In this document: in pieces, positions 33,397 through 43,953 of the stretch | Layout of the letters: each line of letters begins with the position of its first letter | Position numbering within the stretch: the stretch's first letter is position 1 | Assembly: GCF_003610895.1 (NCBI RefSeq) | Contig: NZ_MCAS01000004.1 | Span: 186,001-250,000, forward strand | From: Paraburkholderia fungorum | GTDB taxonomy: Bacteria > Pseudomonadota > Gammaproteobacteria > Burkholderiales > Burkholderiaceae | Length of the DNA stretch: 64,000 bases | Direction: 5' to 3' | Translations under genes and position numbers: made by a program | The notes under the pieces: generated by a model | What the model was told of the DNA's origin: nothing | What the model saw: only the letters and a program-made list of their open reading frames with translations | The model's database searches: none

Positions 33397-36300
33397 ATGC
33401 TCCAACTCTTCTACTCGAACCGCTACGAAACGCTTGTCGGCGCGCTGCTCGACGACCTGGCGCAGGCACCGTCCGATCCCTGGAGCGCGCAGCCCGTGAT
33501 CGTTCCCAGCGCGGCGGTGCGGCGCCGGCTCGAGCTCGATATCGCGGCTCGCCAGGGTATCTGCGCGAATGTCAATTTTGCTTACCTCGCGCAGTGGCTA
33601 TGGGCGCAAATCGGCGGCGTAATCGAAGTGCCGAGGCATTCGCCGTTCGCGCCGGACCGGCTTGTCTGGCGTTGCTACCGGCTGCTGGGAGAAGCGGATG
33701 AAGCCTTGCCGTGGAACGCCTCGCCGCGTCTGCGCACTTATCTCGACGCGGCGGATGCGTCGATGCGTTATGAACTGGCGCGTCGCGTGGCCACCGTTCT
33801 CGACCACTATCTGACCTATCGTCCGGAATGGTTGCTGCAATGGCAGAAGGGCGGTTCGATTTTCGCGAGCGGTGCCGCGGGAGACACCGGTCCGCGTCTG
33901 GTCGGCGCAAGCGAGGCGGCGCGTGAGGACGAGCGTTGGCAAGCGGCGCTGTGGCGCGCCGTACTCGCCGAAGTGGCGGGCAACGCGCAAACGCCCGCAG
34001 CGGCCTTGCCGCCCGCGTATCGCTTTCTCGAGGAAATCGGCACGCTCGATCTGGAGGCCATCTCGAACGCGCGGTGGCCCGAAGCGGTCAGCGTGTTCGC
34101 GCTGCCCACCATGCCGCCGCTGCACGTTGCATTGCTGCGCGCGCTTTCGCGCTGGGTCGACGTGCGGCTGTACGTGTTGAACCCGTGCCGCGAGTTCTGG
34201 TTCGACGTGGTCAGCGCAGGCCGTGTCGAAGCGCTCGATGCCGCGGGCCAGCTCGATTATCAGGAGGTGGGTCATCCGCTCCTCGCCGAGTGGGGCCGTC
34301 AGACGCAGGCGCAACTGCACATGCTGCATGAACTGACCGAGAGCGCCGCATCCGGCGAGACCGGCGAATTCACCGGGAATCCGGAACCGAGCTGGCTTGC
34401 GGCCGTGCAGAACGGCATCCTCGATCTGCGGGCGGAAACAGATACAGACGACTTGCCCATCGAGAACGGCATCGAGGTCCACGTATGCCACAGCCTGTCG
34501 CGCCAGCTTGAAGTGTTGCATGACCGGCTGCTTGGGTGGTTCGACGAGTTCGACGATCTGCAGCCGTCCGACGTGCTGGTTGCCGTGTCCGATCTCGCCG
34601 CCGCCGGACCACTGATCGACGCGGTGTTCGGCACTGCGCCTCCTGGCGATATGCGCCGCATTCCCTATCGGATTACCGGCTTGCCGCCCTCGCAGGCCAA
34701 TCCGGTCGCGCGTTTGCTGCTGGACTGGCTGGCTTTGCCCGAGCGCAGCGTGGGCGCGCCGGATCTGATCGAATGGTTGCGGGTCGACGCGATCGCCACG
34801 CGCTACGGAATCGATGCCGGTGCGCTCGAAACCGCGCAGGAGTGGCTTGCGGCAGCCGGTGCGCGGCGCGGGCTGGTGCCTGGCGAGCCGACCGGGGAGC
34901 ACGTGCCGGTTGCGCGCCATACGTTTGCCGATGCGCTGACCCGGCTGTACCTCGGCTACGCGATGCCGGATGGCGGCGAGCCGGTGGATGCATGGTTGCC
35001 CGTTGAAGGCGCGGATGGGTCGCAGGCCGAGCTTCTCGGCCGCCTGTCACATTTTGTCGACGATATCGAAAGCTTCGCGCAGCGCTGCGCGCGCGAGCAG
35101 ACCCCGGCCGAATGGACGCAATTGCTGCTCGAAACGCTCGCGCAGTGTTTCGACGGCGGCGTGGAGTTTGCCGATTCGATGGCGGCCGTGCGCGACGCCA
35201 TCGACAAGATGGGCGAAGCGATGCAGGCGGGCGAAGCGATGCAGGCGGGCGCGCAAGACATCATGTTGCCGGCTACCGTGGTGCGCGGCGCGCTCACCGA
35301 GGCGCTCGACGATCCCGCGCGCGGCGGCGTGCCCTGGGGGAGCGTGACGTTTTCGTCGCTGACCAGCTTGCGCGGCTTGCCCTATCGCATCGTCTGTCTG
35401 CTCGGCATGGACGACGGTGTGTTGCCGAGTCTCGCCCGCGCTGACGAATTCGACCTGATGGCCGCGTTCGGTAAAGCGGGTGACCGGCAGCGCCGCGACG
35501 ACGAACGCAATCTGTTCCTCGACCTGCTGCTGGCTGCGCGCGACCGGCTGTTCATCGCCTATACCGGCCGCAGCATTCGCGACAACGCGCCGCTGCCGCC
35601 GGCCGCGCTGGTCGACGAATTGCTCGATCACCTCGCGCAAGTGTCGGCGGGCGAAGGGGCGAGTCCCACGGAAGTCGAAGCCGCACGGCATGCGTTCATC
35701 ATCGATCACCCGTTGCAGGCGTTCGCGTCGGACTATTTCTCGTCGCAGCGCGGCCTTTTTACTTACGACGTGGATCGCGCGGAGCTGGCGAGTTTGCTGG
35801 CCGCGCCGCAGCATCCGGCGGCCGCGCCGTTCTTCGATCAACCGCTGCCGGCTGAAGACACCACGTCCGTTGCCTTCGATGAATTCGTGCGGTTCTGGCG
35901 CCATCCCGCCCGTGCCTTGTTGCGCGATCGCCTGGGTATTGTGTTGTCGGATGCGCAGGGCGAATTGCTCGACACCGAGCCGTTCGAACTCGATTGGTCC
36001 GGCCGGGATGCGTTGGCGGAACGGCTCCTGCCCGTACTGCTCGGCAGCGAGACCGAAGACGAAGACAGCATGTTCGAGCGTGTGCGCCGTGTTGCCGCGG
36101 CCAGTCCCGAACTGCCGGGCGGTGCGACCGGCGCGGTATGGCGCTCGCGCGAACTCGGCGCGCTGCGTCAACTCGCCGACAGCGTGCGCCGCGAAGTCGC
36201 CTCGGGTGTCGAGCGGTTGCCGTTCGTGCTCGATATCGCGCCGCGCTGGCCCGATAGTGCCGGGATCGCCGATACGCTCTTCGGACCTCATGACGCGGCG

Positions 36301-36792
36301 CTGCGTAAAGCGGCCGAAGCACCGTTGCAACTGCATGGCACCTTGAATTTGCTGACTGAAACCGGACAAGTGATTTTCCGCTACGCCAAAGCGACTGCGC
36401 GCGACTATCTGTCGGCGTGGCTCGCGCATCTGGTCTACTGCGCGGCGCAGCCGAACGGCCCGCGCCGCACGGTCTGGCATGGCAGCGGCGAGAGCTTTGA
36501 ACTCACGCCGGTTGCCGCACCGCTCGCCGAACTGGCGCCGCTTGCCGCGTTGTTCAGGGCCGGGCGCATGCTGCCGCTGCGTTTTTTTCCGAAGAGCGCA
36601 TGGGTGAAGGTCAGTGAGAGCGATTCAGCGGCGCAGGGCGTGTGGATCAATGATCGTGTGCGCGGCGAATCCGACGACCCCGCCTTGCGCATCGCGCTGC
36701 GCGGCACGCCACTGACGCTCGACGAACCGTTCGGCAGTCTTGCCTCGATCGTCTTCAAACCGCTCGTGCAGCATCTGCGGAGCGCATCATGA
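33397..36792 (+). CDS. recC: RecC, exodeoxyribonuclease V gamma subunit
   Basis: Subunit of the RecBCD helicase-nuclease that resects double-strand ends and recognises Chi; 1131 residues, near the usual length. The start MLQLFYSNRYETLVG at ATG 33397 matches the family; upstream residues to 33325 are not conserved. The inactive helicase-like domains are recognisable by GLPYRIVCLLGMDDGVLPS and RDERNLFLDLLLAARDRLFI-type segments (RQRRDDERNLFLDLLLAAR). A perfect 18-bp tandem duplication at 35212-35247 adds one copy of GEAMQA. It overlaps recB by ATGA at 36789-36792. Confidence 0.95.
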   Translation: MLQLFYSNRYETLVGALLDDLAQAPSDPWSAQPVIVPSAAVRRRLELDIAARQGICANVNFAYLAQWLWAQIGGVIEVPRHSPFAPDRLVWRCYRLLGEADEALPWNASPRLRTYLDAADASMRYELARRVATVLDHYLTYRPEWLLQWQKGGSIFASGAAGDTGPRLVGASEAAREDERWQAALWRAVLAEVAGNAQTPAAALPPAYRFLEEIGTLDLEAISNARWPEAVSVFALPTMPPLHVALLRALSRWVDVRLYVLNPCREFWFDVVSAGRVEALDAAGQLDYQEVGHPLLAEWGRQTQAQLHMLHELTESAASGETGEFTGNPEPSWLAAVQNGILDLRAETDTDDLPIENGIEVHVCHSLSRQLEVLHDRLLGWFDEFDDLQPSDVLVAVSDLAAAGPLIDAVFGTAPPGDMRRIPYRITGLPPSQANPVARLLLDWLALPERSVGAPDLIEWLRVDAIATRYGIDAGALETAQEWLAAAGARRGLVPGEPTGEHVPVARHTFADALTRLYLGYAMPDGGEPVDAWLPVEGADGSQAELLGRLSHFVDDIESFAQRCAREQTPAEWTQLLLETLAQCFDGGVEFADSMAAVRDAIDKMGEAMQAGEAMQAGAQDIMLPATVVRGALTEALDDPARGGVPWGSVTFSSLTSLRGLPYRIVCLLGMDDGVLPSLARADEFDLMAAFGKAGDRQRRDDERNLFLDLLLAARDRLFIAYTGRSIRDNAPLPPAALVDELLDHLAQVSAGEGASPTEVEAARHAFIIDHPLQAFASDYFSSQRGLFTYDVDRAELASLLAAPQHPAAAPFFDQPLPAEDTTSVAFDEFVRFWRHPARALLRDRLGIVLSDAQGELLDTEPFELDWSGRDALAERLLPVLLGSETEDEDSMFERVRRVAAASPELPGGATGAVWRSRELGALRQLADSVRREVASGVERLPFVLDIAPRWPDSAGIADTLFGPHDAALRKAAEAPLQLHGTLNLLTETGQVIFRYAKATARDYLSAWLAHLVYCAAQPNGPRRTVWHGSGESFELTPVAAPLAELAPLAALFRAGRMLPLRFFPKSAWVKVSESDSAAQGVWINDRVRGESDDPALRIALRGTPLTLDEPFGSLASIVFKPLVQHLRSAS
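35212..35247. repeat. 18-bp tandem duplication inside recC
   Basis: Two perfect 18-bp copies encode GEAMQA twice. The reading frame is kept, so it is a neutral insertion within RecC unless it affects the local helix. Confidence 0.9.
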
Positions 36793-39700
36793 GCGGCGCC
36801 GTTCACCATCACGCACTGGTTGCGGAAGAGCTCGACGTCTTCGCCTGTTCTCTCGACGGCGTCAATCAGATCGAGGCATCGGCGGGAACCGGCAAGACCT
36901 GGAACATCTGCGCGTTGTACGTGCGGCTGCTGCTCGAAAAGAACCTCAACGCCGATCAGATTCTGGTCGTGACCTTTACGAAGGCGGCGACGGCGGAGTT
37001 GCACGAACGGATTCGCGGGCGGCTCGCGGAACTGGATCGTGCTATCGATACCGACGACGGCGGCGATCCGTTTATCCGGCGTCTCTTTGAAACCACCCTT
37101 GCGCCGGAGCGAGGCATCGATCGCGAGAGCGCATTGAAGGTCGTGCGCCGCGCATTGCGGACGTTCGATCAGGCCGCGATTCACACTATTCACGCGTTCT
37201 GCCAGCGCGCCTTGCAGGAAGCGCCGTTCGCCGCGGCCATGCCGTTCGCGTTCGAAATGGAGGCCGACGACGCTGCGCTGCGTTTCGAAATGGCGGCCGA
37301 TTTCTGGCGTGAGCAAGTGGAGCCGGTGGCCTACGCGCATCCTGCTTTCGCGGCATGGCTCGTGGCCAAACGCGCCGGTCCCGCGTCGCTCGACGAGCAA
37401 CTCGCGCGGCGCTTGAAGAAGCCGTTGGCGCAGCTGCGCTGGGGCAAGGTCGATGCAGGTGGAAACGATGCCGATCCGCAGGCACGTTTCGATGCTGCGT
37501 GCGCAGTCTGGCAGGCGGAGCGCGACGTAATCGTTCGTCTGCTCGGCGAAGCGCAAGACCGTCTGAGCAAGACTTCGCACAAGCCCGATCTCGTGAGCGC
37601 CGCCATCGCGGCGTGGACCGAATACTTCGCCCAGGGCGATTGCCATGCGCCGCCGCCAAAGGCGGCCTTGAAGCTGACGGTGTCGGCGTTGAAGAAGGCC
37701 ACCAAGGTCAAGTTCGAACCGCCCGAGCATCCGTTCTTCGAGCACGCCGAGGCGCTGGCCGCGGCCGTCGTGGCGGCGGAAGCCACGCAACGCGCGCGCT
37801 GGCTTTCGCTTATCGAGACCTGGCTCGACTACGCGCCCGCCGAACTGGTGGCACGCAAACGCACGCGCAGAGTGGTGTCGTTCGACGACCTGCTGTCCAA
37901 TCTGTATCGCGCGCTCGCGGCTAACCCCTGGCTCGCCGATGCGTTGCGCACGCGTTATCCGGCCGCGCTGATCGATGAGTTTCAGGATACCGATCCGTTG
38001 CAGTTCGCGATTTTCAGCCGCATCTTCGCGCCGGCCGGTCCGCTGTTTCTGGTCGGCGATCCGAAGCAGGCGATCTACAGCTTCCGCGCGGCGGATCTGC
38101 ATACCTATCTGGCGGCGCGCGAAGCGGCTTCGGCGTGCTACACGCTCGCGGTCAATCAGCGTTCGACCGCGCCGATCGTCGAGGCTTGCAACCGGCTATT
38201 CGAAGCGAATCCGCAGGCGTTCGTGCTCGACGGTCTGGACTATCAGCCCGTGCGGGCCGGCGAGCGGCGTCGGCCGCCTTTCTCCGAACCGGAGGCAGGT
38301 GCGGGTGATTTCCGCATCTGGACCCTGCCGCAAGGCGACGCGGCGTTGACCAAACGCGAAGCGCAGCGCGCGGCGAGCGAAGCCTGTGCCGCCGAGATCG
38401 TGCGGCTCCTGCGCGGCGCACGCGAAGGAGCGGTGACGATCGGCGACGTGCCGCTCGCGCCGGGCAATATCGCGGTGCTCGTGCAAACGCATAAGCAGGG
38501 CAGTCTGATCAAGCGTGTGCTGGCGTCGTGGGGCGTCGGCAGCGTGGAACTGGCGCAGGCTTCGGTGTTCGCGACGCTCGACGCCGAGCAGATCGAGCGG
38601 GTGCTGGCCGCGGTCGATACGCCGGGCGATCTGCGCCGGTTGCGCGCCGCGCTCGCCACCGACTGGCTGGGTCTCGACGCCGCCGCGCTGTGGCGCCTCG
38701 AACAGGTCGCCGACGCGCCGGCGCCAGCCGACGATCCCGCGCATGCCGCGGACGCGATGGGTTGGGTCGAACGTTTCTCGCGCTATCGCTCGCTTTGGCA
38801 CGAGCGCGGCTTCGCCTTGATGTGGCGCACGCTCATGCGCGAGCTGCGCATCGCACAACGGCTGGTGGCCGGAGCGGACGGCGAGCGCCGCCTGACCAAC
38901 GTGAATCATCTGGCCGAACTCGTGCAGGCGCGGGCCGCCACGCAACCCGGCATCGCGCCGACTTTGCGCTGGCTCGCCGCGCAACGTACACAAGGCGGTG
39001 GTGAAGACGCGCAGTTGCGGCTCGAGTCGGATCGCAATCTCGTGCAGATCGTCACCGTCCACAAATCGAAAGGGCTGGAATATGCGGTCGTGTTCTGCCC
39101 GTTTCTGAACGACGGTGCGCTGCGTGAGCCGCCATCGTCCGGCTTGCCCGATGCACGCGAGTATCACGACGAAACCGGCGGCGCAGTGCTGCACTACGGT
39201 TGCGATGACGAAGAGGCCGAACGCGCATCGCGTGACGCGGCGCGCGAGCAGGCGGCCGAACGGGCACGGCTCGTCTATGTGGCGCTGACCCGTGCGGTGT
39301 ATCGCTGCTATCTGGTTGCCGGGACTTATCTTTCATCGCGTTCCACAAGGGAGTCTCGCCGCAGCGTGCTGAACTGGCTGGTGGCCGGCAACGGGCACAG
39401 CTTTGACGACTGGCTCACCGATCCGCCTGACGAAGCCGCCTTGTCCGAACGATGGCGGGCGCTGGCAGGCGGCCCGATCACGTTGCAGGCGTTGCCGGAA
39501 GTGGGGCGCCGGGTGCCGTTGGAAAGCCTCCAGGATAGCGGTGCGCGAATGCAGGCGCGTGCCAATCGGCGGCCGTTGCGCGATCAATGGCGCATGGCGA
39601 GCTTCAGCGGCCTGATTGCCGCGGGCAGCAAAGCCGAGGAGGGGCATGTGCCGGCGGAAGAGGTGCGTCCCGATCACGACGAGATCGTCGATGCGCTCGA

Positions 39701-40484
39701 GCCTGTGCCGTTGTCTGTGCCGGTGCCGCAAGCACCGCCCCGCGCGCAGGACGACATTCTCGCGTTCCCGCGCGGCGCGGCGGCGGGCGAGTGTCTGCAC
39801 CGCATGTTCGAACTCGCGGATTTCACTGATCCGCAGACCTGGCCGGAGGCTATCAGGGGCGCCTTGCGCGAGCGCCCGGCGCCGGCGGTGCCCGAACTCG
39901 CGGTGCGTTTGCCGGCCATGATGCATCAGCTGATTGCGGATGTGGTGAGCACCGAGCTCGTGCCCGGCATGGCGCTTGCCAATTTGAATCCGCAGCGGCG
40001 TCTGAACGAACTCGAATTTCTGTTTGCCGCGCCTTCGCTCGATTTTCCTGCGTTGCGCGAATTGCTGATCGAACACGGCTATCCCGACGTGGCGCTGGAG
40101 CCCGGCGTGTTGCGCGGTTTCGTCAAAGGATTTATCGACATGATCGTCGAGTACGACGGGCGCTTCTGGATCGTCGACTGGAAGTCGAATCATCTGGGCG
40201 ATACTGCCGCCGATTATGGCGCGGCGCCGCTCGAAGCAGCCATGGCGAGCCACGCGTATCACCTGCAGGCATTGCTCTATACGGTGGCGCTGCATCGCTA
40301 TCTGAAAACGCGGCTGCGCGACTACGCATACGACACGCACATCGGCGGCTATCTCTACCTGTTCGTGCGCGGCGTTCGTCCGCAGTGGCGCGATGCCGAT
40401 GGGCCGGCGGGCGTGCATATGCGGCGCCCCGCATTCGAACTGGTGGCGCTGCTCGACGCGGCGATGATCGGAGGTGTCGCATGA
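36789..40484 (+). CDS. recB: RecB, exodeoxyribonuclease V beta subunit
   Basis: Helicase and nuclease subunit of 1231 residues. Walker A EASAGTGKT (29-37); helicase motif II region AALIDEFQDTDPLQFAIF; motif with VTVHKSKGLEYAVVF; and the C-terminal nuclease domain with GFIDMIVEYDGRFWIVDWKSN (about 1115-1135), which holds the catalytic Asp and Lys. All motifs appear intact, so it should be active. Linked to both neighbours by four-base overlaps. Confidence 0.96.
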   Translation: MSGAVHHHALVAEELDVFACSLDGVNQIEASAGTGKTWNICALYVRLLLEKNLNADQILVVTFTKAATAELHERIRGRLAELDRAIDTDDGGDPFIRRLFETTLAPERGIDRESALKVVRRALRTFDQAAIHTIHAFCQRALQEAPFAAAMPFAFEMEADDAALRFEMAADFWREQVEPVAYAHPAFAAWLVAKRAGPASLDEQLARRLKKPLAQLRWGKVDAGGNDADPQARFDAACAVWQAERDVIVRLLGEAQDRLSKTSHKPDLVSAAIAAWTEYFAQGDCHAPPPKAALKLTVSALKKATKVKFEPPEHPFFEHAEALAAAVVAAEATQRARWLSLIETWLDYAPAELVARKRTRRVVSFDDLLSNLYRALAANPWLADALRTRYPAALIDEFQDTDPLQFAIFSRIFAPAGPLFLVGDPKQAIYSFRAADLHTYLAAREAASACYTLAVNQRSTAPIVEACNRLFEANPQAFVLDGLDYQPVRAGERRRPPFSEPEAGAGDFRIWTLPQGDAALTKREAQRAASEACAAEIVRLLRGAREGAVTIGDVPLAPGNIAVLVQTHKQGSLIKRVLASWGVGSVELAQASVFATLDAEQIERVLAAVDTPGDLRRLRAALATDWLGLDAAALWRLEQVADAPAPADDPAHAADAMGWVERFSRYRSLWHERGFALMWRTLMRELRIAQRLVAGADGERRLTNVNHLAELVQARAATQPGIAPTLRWLAAQRTQGGGEDAQLRLESDRNLVQIVTVHKSKGLEYAVVFCPFLNDGALREPPSSGLPDAREYHDETGGAVLHYGCDDEEAERASRDAAREQAAERARLVYVALTRAVYRCYLVAGTYLSSRSTRESRRSVLNWLVAGNGHSFDDWLTDPPDEAALSERWRALAGGPITLQALPEVGRRVPLESLQDSGARMQARANRRPLRDQWRMASFSGLIAAGSKAEEGHVPAEEVRPDHDEIVDALEPVPLSVPVPQAPPRAQDDILAFPRGAAAGECLHRMFELADFTDPQTWPEAIRGALRERPAPAVPELAVRLPAMMHQLIADVVSTELVPGMALANLNPQRRLNELEFLFAAPSLDFPALRELLIEHGYPDVALEPGVLRGFVKGFIDMIVEYDGRFWIVDWKSNHLGDTAADYGAAPLEAAMASHAYHLQALLYTVALHRYLKTRLRDYAYDTHIGGYLYLFVRGVRPQWRDADGPAGVHMRRPAFELVALLDAAMIGGVA

Positions 40485-42640
40485 GCGCCTTCGAACGGGT
40501 ATCTTCCGCGCCGCCGGAGCTCGATGACATTGGGGTGAATCTACCCGCGCCGGCAGATTTCAGCACCGCGCTTGCCGAAGGGTTCGCGCGCCGCATCGGC
40601 ACGCTGGCGAGACGCGGCGGCGCGTCGGGCGAGGCGGTGAGGTGGGCGGCGCGGGCTGCTTTCGCCGCGAGCCGGGCGACTGCCGAAGGGCACGTGTGCC
40701 TGCCGCTTGCCGTGCTGGCGCGGCGCTTCGAGGCGTCGAGCGCGGAAGTGCGCGCGGCGCTGTTCGCAAGCGGCATGGCTAGCGACGGCACGCAGAGCGC
40801 GTCGGCGTTGCGGCCGTTGGTGATCGACGGGCAAGGGCGGCTGTATCTGGCGCGCTATTACGACTACGAGCGGCGCCTCGCGCGCTCGCTGGTGATGCAT
40901 GCAGGCGGCGGCCAGGTGCAAGAGGGGCGGGCTCGTGAGCATGCGCGCGCTGCGGCCGATACCGGCATTCGCGCGAGTGCGGACACGACCGCCCAAACGC
41001 TGCACGAACGCCTGCTGCGCTATTTCGGCGCGCCGCAGGACGACGAGGTGGATTGGCAACGTGTTGCGGCGGTCATGGCGCTGTCCGGTCGGTTGACCAT
41101 CGTGAGCGGCGGCCCGGGCACCGGCAAGACGACGACCGTGGTCGGTGTGCTTGCGTGTTTGCTGGATGCGCGGGCCGATCTGCGAATTGCTTTGGCGGCA
41201 CCCACCGGCAAGGCCGCGCAACGGATGCAGGAAGCCCTGCTCGCCCGCGCCGGCGATTTGCCGCCCGAACTCGCGGCGCGTTTGCCGCAGACGTCGTACA
41301 CCTTGCATCGGCTGCTCGGTTCGGGGCCGGGCGGGCGCTTCAGGCATCATCGCGACAACCCGCTGCCTTACGACGTCGTCGTGATCGACGAGGCGTCGAT
41401 GATCGATGTCGCGATGGCGGTGCATCTGCTCGATGCGATTGCCCCGCAGACACGTCTCGTGATGCTGGGCGACAAGGATCAACTCGCCGCTGTCGAGGCC
41501 GGTGCGGTGTTTGCCGAGCTCAGCGCGCGGCCCGCTTTTACGCAGAACGGACTGCAGCGGATCGCCGGGGCGCTTGGCATTGAGGCAGCGCGGTTGTCGC
41601 GAGCGCTGCCGGCTGCGTCGGGCGGCTTTGACGAAGGGCATGACGGGTCTGTGGCATATGCAGGCGCACCGGACGTTTTTGATGCGCCTCCCGATGACCT
41701 GTTCGGCGATGCCGATGCGCAGCGCGCCTTCACTGAACTACCCGGTGACGATCTCTTCGCGAATAGTGCTGAGCCGACTACCGGAGGGCCATCGCCTGCG
41801 CCCGCTGAAAACCCGCTCGCCGACAGCGTGGTCTGGCTCGAGCGCAACTATCGATTCGGTCTCGAATCGCCGATCGGCCGTTTGTCTCTGGCGATCCGGA
41901 ACGGCGCGGCCGGCGTGGCGCTCGAAGCGTTGCGCATCGATCCCGCCGAACCCTGCGCGGCGGCGCTATACGAAGACACGCATGCAACGCTTGCCGATCG
42001 CACCGTCGCGCGGCTTGCAGCCGGTTTCGCGGCGTACGCGCAGGCGCTTGCCGAAGCGCTGGCCGCCGATACACCGGACCCGTTGCCGCTCTTCGATGCC
42101 CTGAACCGCTTTCGGATTCTCTGCGCGACGCGCTCGGGGCCGCGCGGCGTCGATCAGGTCAACGCCGCGATGGCCGCGCAAGTGCGGCGCTCGGCGGGCG
42201 TGACGTTGGCTGTCGGTGCACAGTGGTTCGCCGGACGTCCGGTTATGGTCACGCGTAACGATTACGCGCTGGGTCTGTTCAACGGCGACATCGGCATTGC
42301 GCTGCCGGGCGCGGGTGGCGCATTGCGCGTGTATTTCCGTACGGGTGACGGCGATCTGCGGGCCGTGTCGCCGGCAGCGCTGCCGCCGCACGATACGGCC
42401 TTCGCGCTCACGGTTCACAAGTCACAAGGCTCGGAGTTCCAGCATGCGGTGTTGATGCTGCCGTCGGTGTTCAGCCGCGTGTTGTCGCGCGAACTCGTGT
42501 ACACGGCGATTACCCGCGCGCGCGAGCGGGTGGAGGTGATCGGCGCGCGCGCCGTGCTGGCGCAGGCAATAGCAACACCGACACAGCGCGACTCGGGTCT
42601 CGCCGCGCGAATTGCGGAGGCGTGGCGCATCGCGCGGTAG
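40481..42640 (+). CDS. recD: RecD, exodeoxyribonuclease V alpha subunit
   Basis: The 5'-3' helicase of the complex, 719 residues. ATG 40481 overlaps the recB stop; the frame extends to 40385, but those residues lie inside recB. Walker A GGPGTGKTTT (about 209-218), motif II region VVIDEASMID, and the C-terminal helicase motif FALTVHKSQGSEFQHAV. An Ala-rich insertion (about 370-440) is longer than in enteric RecD. Completes the operon in the order C-B-D. Confidence 0.95.
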   Translation: MSAFERVSSAPPELDDIGVNLPAPADFSTALAEGFARRIGTLARRGGASGEAVRWAARAAFAASRATAEGHVCLPLAVLARRFEASSAEVRAALFASGMASDGTQSASALRPLVIDGQGRLYLARYYDYERRLARSLVMHAGGGQVQEGRAREHARAAADTGIRASADTTAQTLHERLLRYFGAPQDDEVDWQRVAAVMALSGRLTIVSGGPGTGKTTTVVGVLACLLDARADLRIALAAPTGKAAQRMQEALLARAGDLPPELAARLPQTSYTLHRLLGSGPGGRFRHHRDNPLPYDVVVIDEASMIDVAMAVHLLDAIAPQTRLVMLGDKDQLAAVEAGAVFAELSARPAFTQNGLQRIAGALGIEAARLSRALPAASGGFDEGHDGSVAYAGAPDVFDAPPDDLFGDADAQRAFTELPGDDLFANSAEPTTGGPSPAPAENPLADSVVWLERNYRFGLESPIGRLSLAIRNGAAGVALEALRIDPAEPCAAALYEDTHATLADRTVARLAAGFAAYAQALAEALAADTPDPLPLFDALNRFRILCATRSGPRGVDQVNAAMAAQVRRSAGVTLAVGAQWFAGRPVMVTRNDYALGLFNGDIGIALPGAGGALRVYFRTGDGDLRAVSPAALPPHDTAFALTVHKSQGSEFQHAVLMLPSVFSRVLSRELVYTAITRARERVEVIGARAVLAQAIATPTQRDSGLAARIAEAWRIAR

Positions 42641-42662
42641 CGTGGAGCGGCCCAGACCGTGC

Positions 42663-43304
42663 TCAGCTCGCGGCCCCGTCCGGCTGCGTGTGTGCTTCGG
42701 AACGGCTGCGCATGTTCTTGCGGTACCACATCGTCCACAGGGCCAGGCCGCCGTAAATGCCATAGCCAATGAACGGCGAGACCACCAGGAAACGCTCGAT
42801 CGGCCAGGTGAGCGCCATCCATGCGCGCAGCGCCGTTTCACCGGTCAGACCGACGCCCCATACCAGCGTCATGAACCGCATTGCACGTACGAGCCCCGGC
42901 CGCTCGCGCCACAACATTTCAAAGCGCTCGGCGCCGCCTTCCATCTCGCGGGCGACGGTGGCGCGTGCGAGATAGAAGATCAGTGGGCGGCGCATCGGCA
43001 ACGACAGCAGAAACACCACGCCCACGGCGCCGGACACCAGCGACTCCCGCAGCAACAGCATGCGAGGGCTGCCGCCCAGCGCCATGGCCGCGACCGACAG
43101 CACGATGCCTGCCACCACCATCACGCTGAGCGCGTCGACGCGCCGGAAGCGCACCAGTTCGATCAGGCTCCAGACGATCGGCGGCACGGCGGAGGCGATC
43201 AGGGCGCCGGTTTCACCGAGGTGCGGCAGCGCAAAGCGGTAAGCAAGCCATGGCAGCAGAAAGTTGACGACCAGTTCCAGCACAAAACCCGGACGGAGCT
43301 TCAT
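42663..43304 (-). CDS. Multi-pass membrane protein, VC0807-like
   Basis: Protein of 213 residues with six to seven hydrophobic helices, beginning MKLRPGFVLELVVNFLLPWL. It resembles the family named after Vibrio VC0807, which has no assigned activity; a helix with VSGAVGVVFLLSLPMRRPLIF and a charged loop follows, and the C-terminus is hydrophilic. Located tail-to-tail with recD and with 151 bases to arfB. Role unknown. Confidence 0.7.
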   Translation of the reverse strand: MKLRPGFVLELVVNFLLPWLAYRFALPHLGETGALIASAVPPIVWSLIELVRFRRVDALSVMVVAGIVLSVAAMALGGSPRMLLLRESLVSGAVGVVFLLSLPMRRPLIFYLARATVAREMEGGAERFEMLWRERPGLVRAMRFMTLVWGVGLTGETALRAWMALTWPIERFLVVSPFIGYGIYGGLALWTMWYRKNMRSRSEAHTQPDGAAS

Positions 43305-43455
43305 ATAAATTTACGCTGTAAGCGAAAACCGCAGTATCGACGAACCGGCTGTCCCGATGCAAATGGTTTTTCGCATCGGCGGCCGCGCCTGATAGCCCGT
43401 CGTCCGTAATCGGCCGCGCGCTGTGTACACTTGCATCTCCTAGCCTAATCCAGTC

Positions 43456-43860
43456 ATGACATCCCGCTATCCGATCCCGCCGAACGAAATCGAACTGACC
43501 GCAGTGCGCGCGCAAGGAGCGGGCGGTCAGAACGTCAACAAGGTCTCGAGTGCCATCCATCTGCGTTTCGACGTGCAGGCATCGTCGTTGCCGGAGGTGC
43601 TGAAGATGCGCCTGCTCGCTCTGTCCGATCATCGGCTCACGCGCGACGGGGTGGTGATCATCAAGGCGCAGGAGCATCGCACCCAGGAGATGAACCGCGC
43701 AGCGGCGCTGGCGCGGCTCGATGAACTGATCGAAAGCGTGAGCGTGACGCGCAAGCCGCGCGTTGCGACCCGGCCGACGCGCGCTTCGAATCGGCGCCGC
43801 CTCGACAGTAAAGCGAAGCGCAGCGAGATCAAATCAGGCCGCGGGCGGGTAGAGGATTGA
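43456..43860 (+). CDS. arfB: ArfB (YaeJ), ribosome rescue peptidyl-tRNA hydrolase
   Basis: Release-factor-like protein of 134 residues. The catalytic GGQ is at 23-25 (GAGGQNVNKV); the C-terminal tail is basic (residues about 105-134, many Arg/Lys), as needed to enter the empty mRNA channel of stalled ribosomes. It frees stalled ribosomes without needing a stop codon. Normal length for the family. The last codons and stop are part of a 10-bp tandem repeat. Confidence 0.94.
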   Translation: MTSRYPIPPNEIELTAVRAQGAGGQNVNKVSSAIHLRFDVQASSLPEVLKMRLLALSDHRLTRDGVVIIKAQEHRTQEMNRAAALARLDELIESVSVTRKPRVATRPTRASNRRRLDSKAKRSEIKSGRGRVED

Positions 43861-43883
43861 AGCGGATTGAAGCGGATTGAAGT
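43854..43883. repeat. 10-bp tandem repeat at the arfB stop
   Basis: GGATTGAAGC occurs at 43854 and 43864, with GGATTGAAGT at 43874. The arfB stop TGA lies in the first copy. Confidence 0.88.
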
Positions 43884-43953
43884 GGCTAAAGCTTCAAGCC
43901 TCTAAAGGGAGTGACGGGGTCCAAAGGCAGAGCCGCCGAGGCGCAGGTTGCGG

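Noticed and set aside
33598..34920. Minus-strand frame of 440 codons in recC
   Set aside because: Antisense shadow of recC without start signals.
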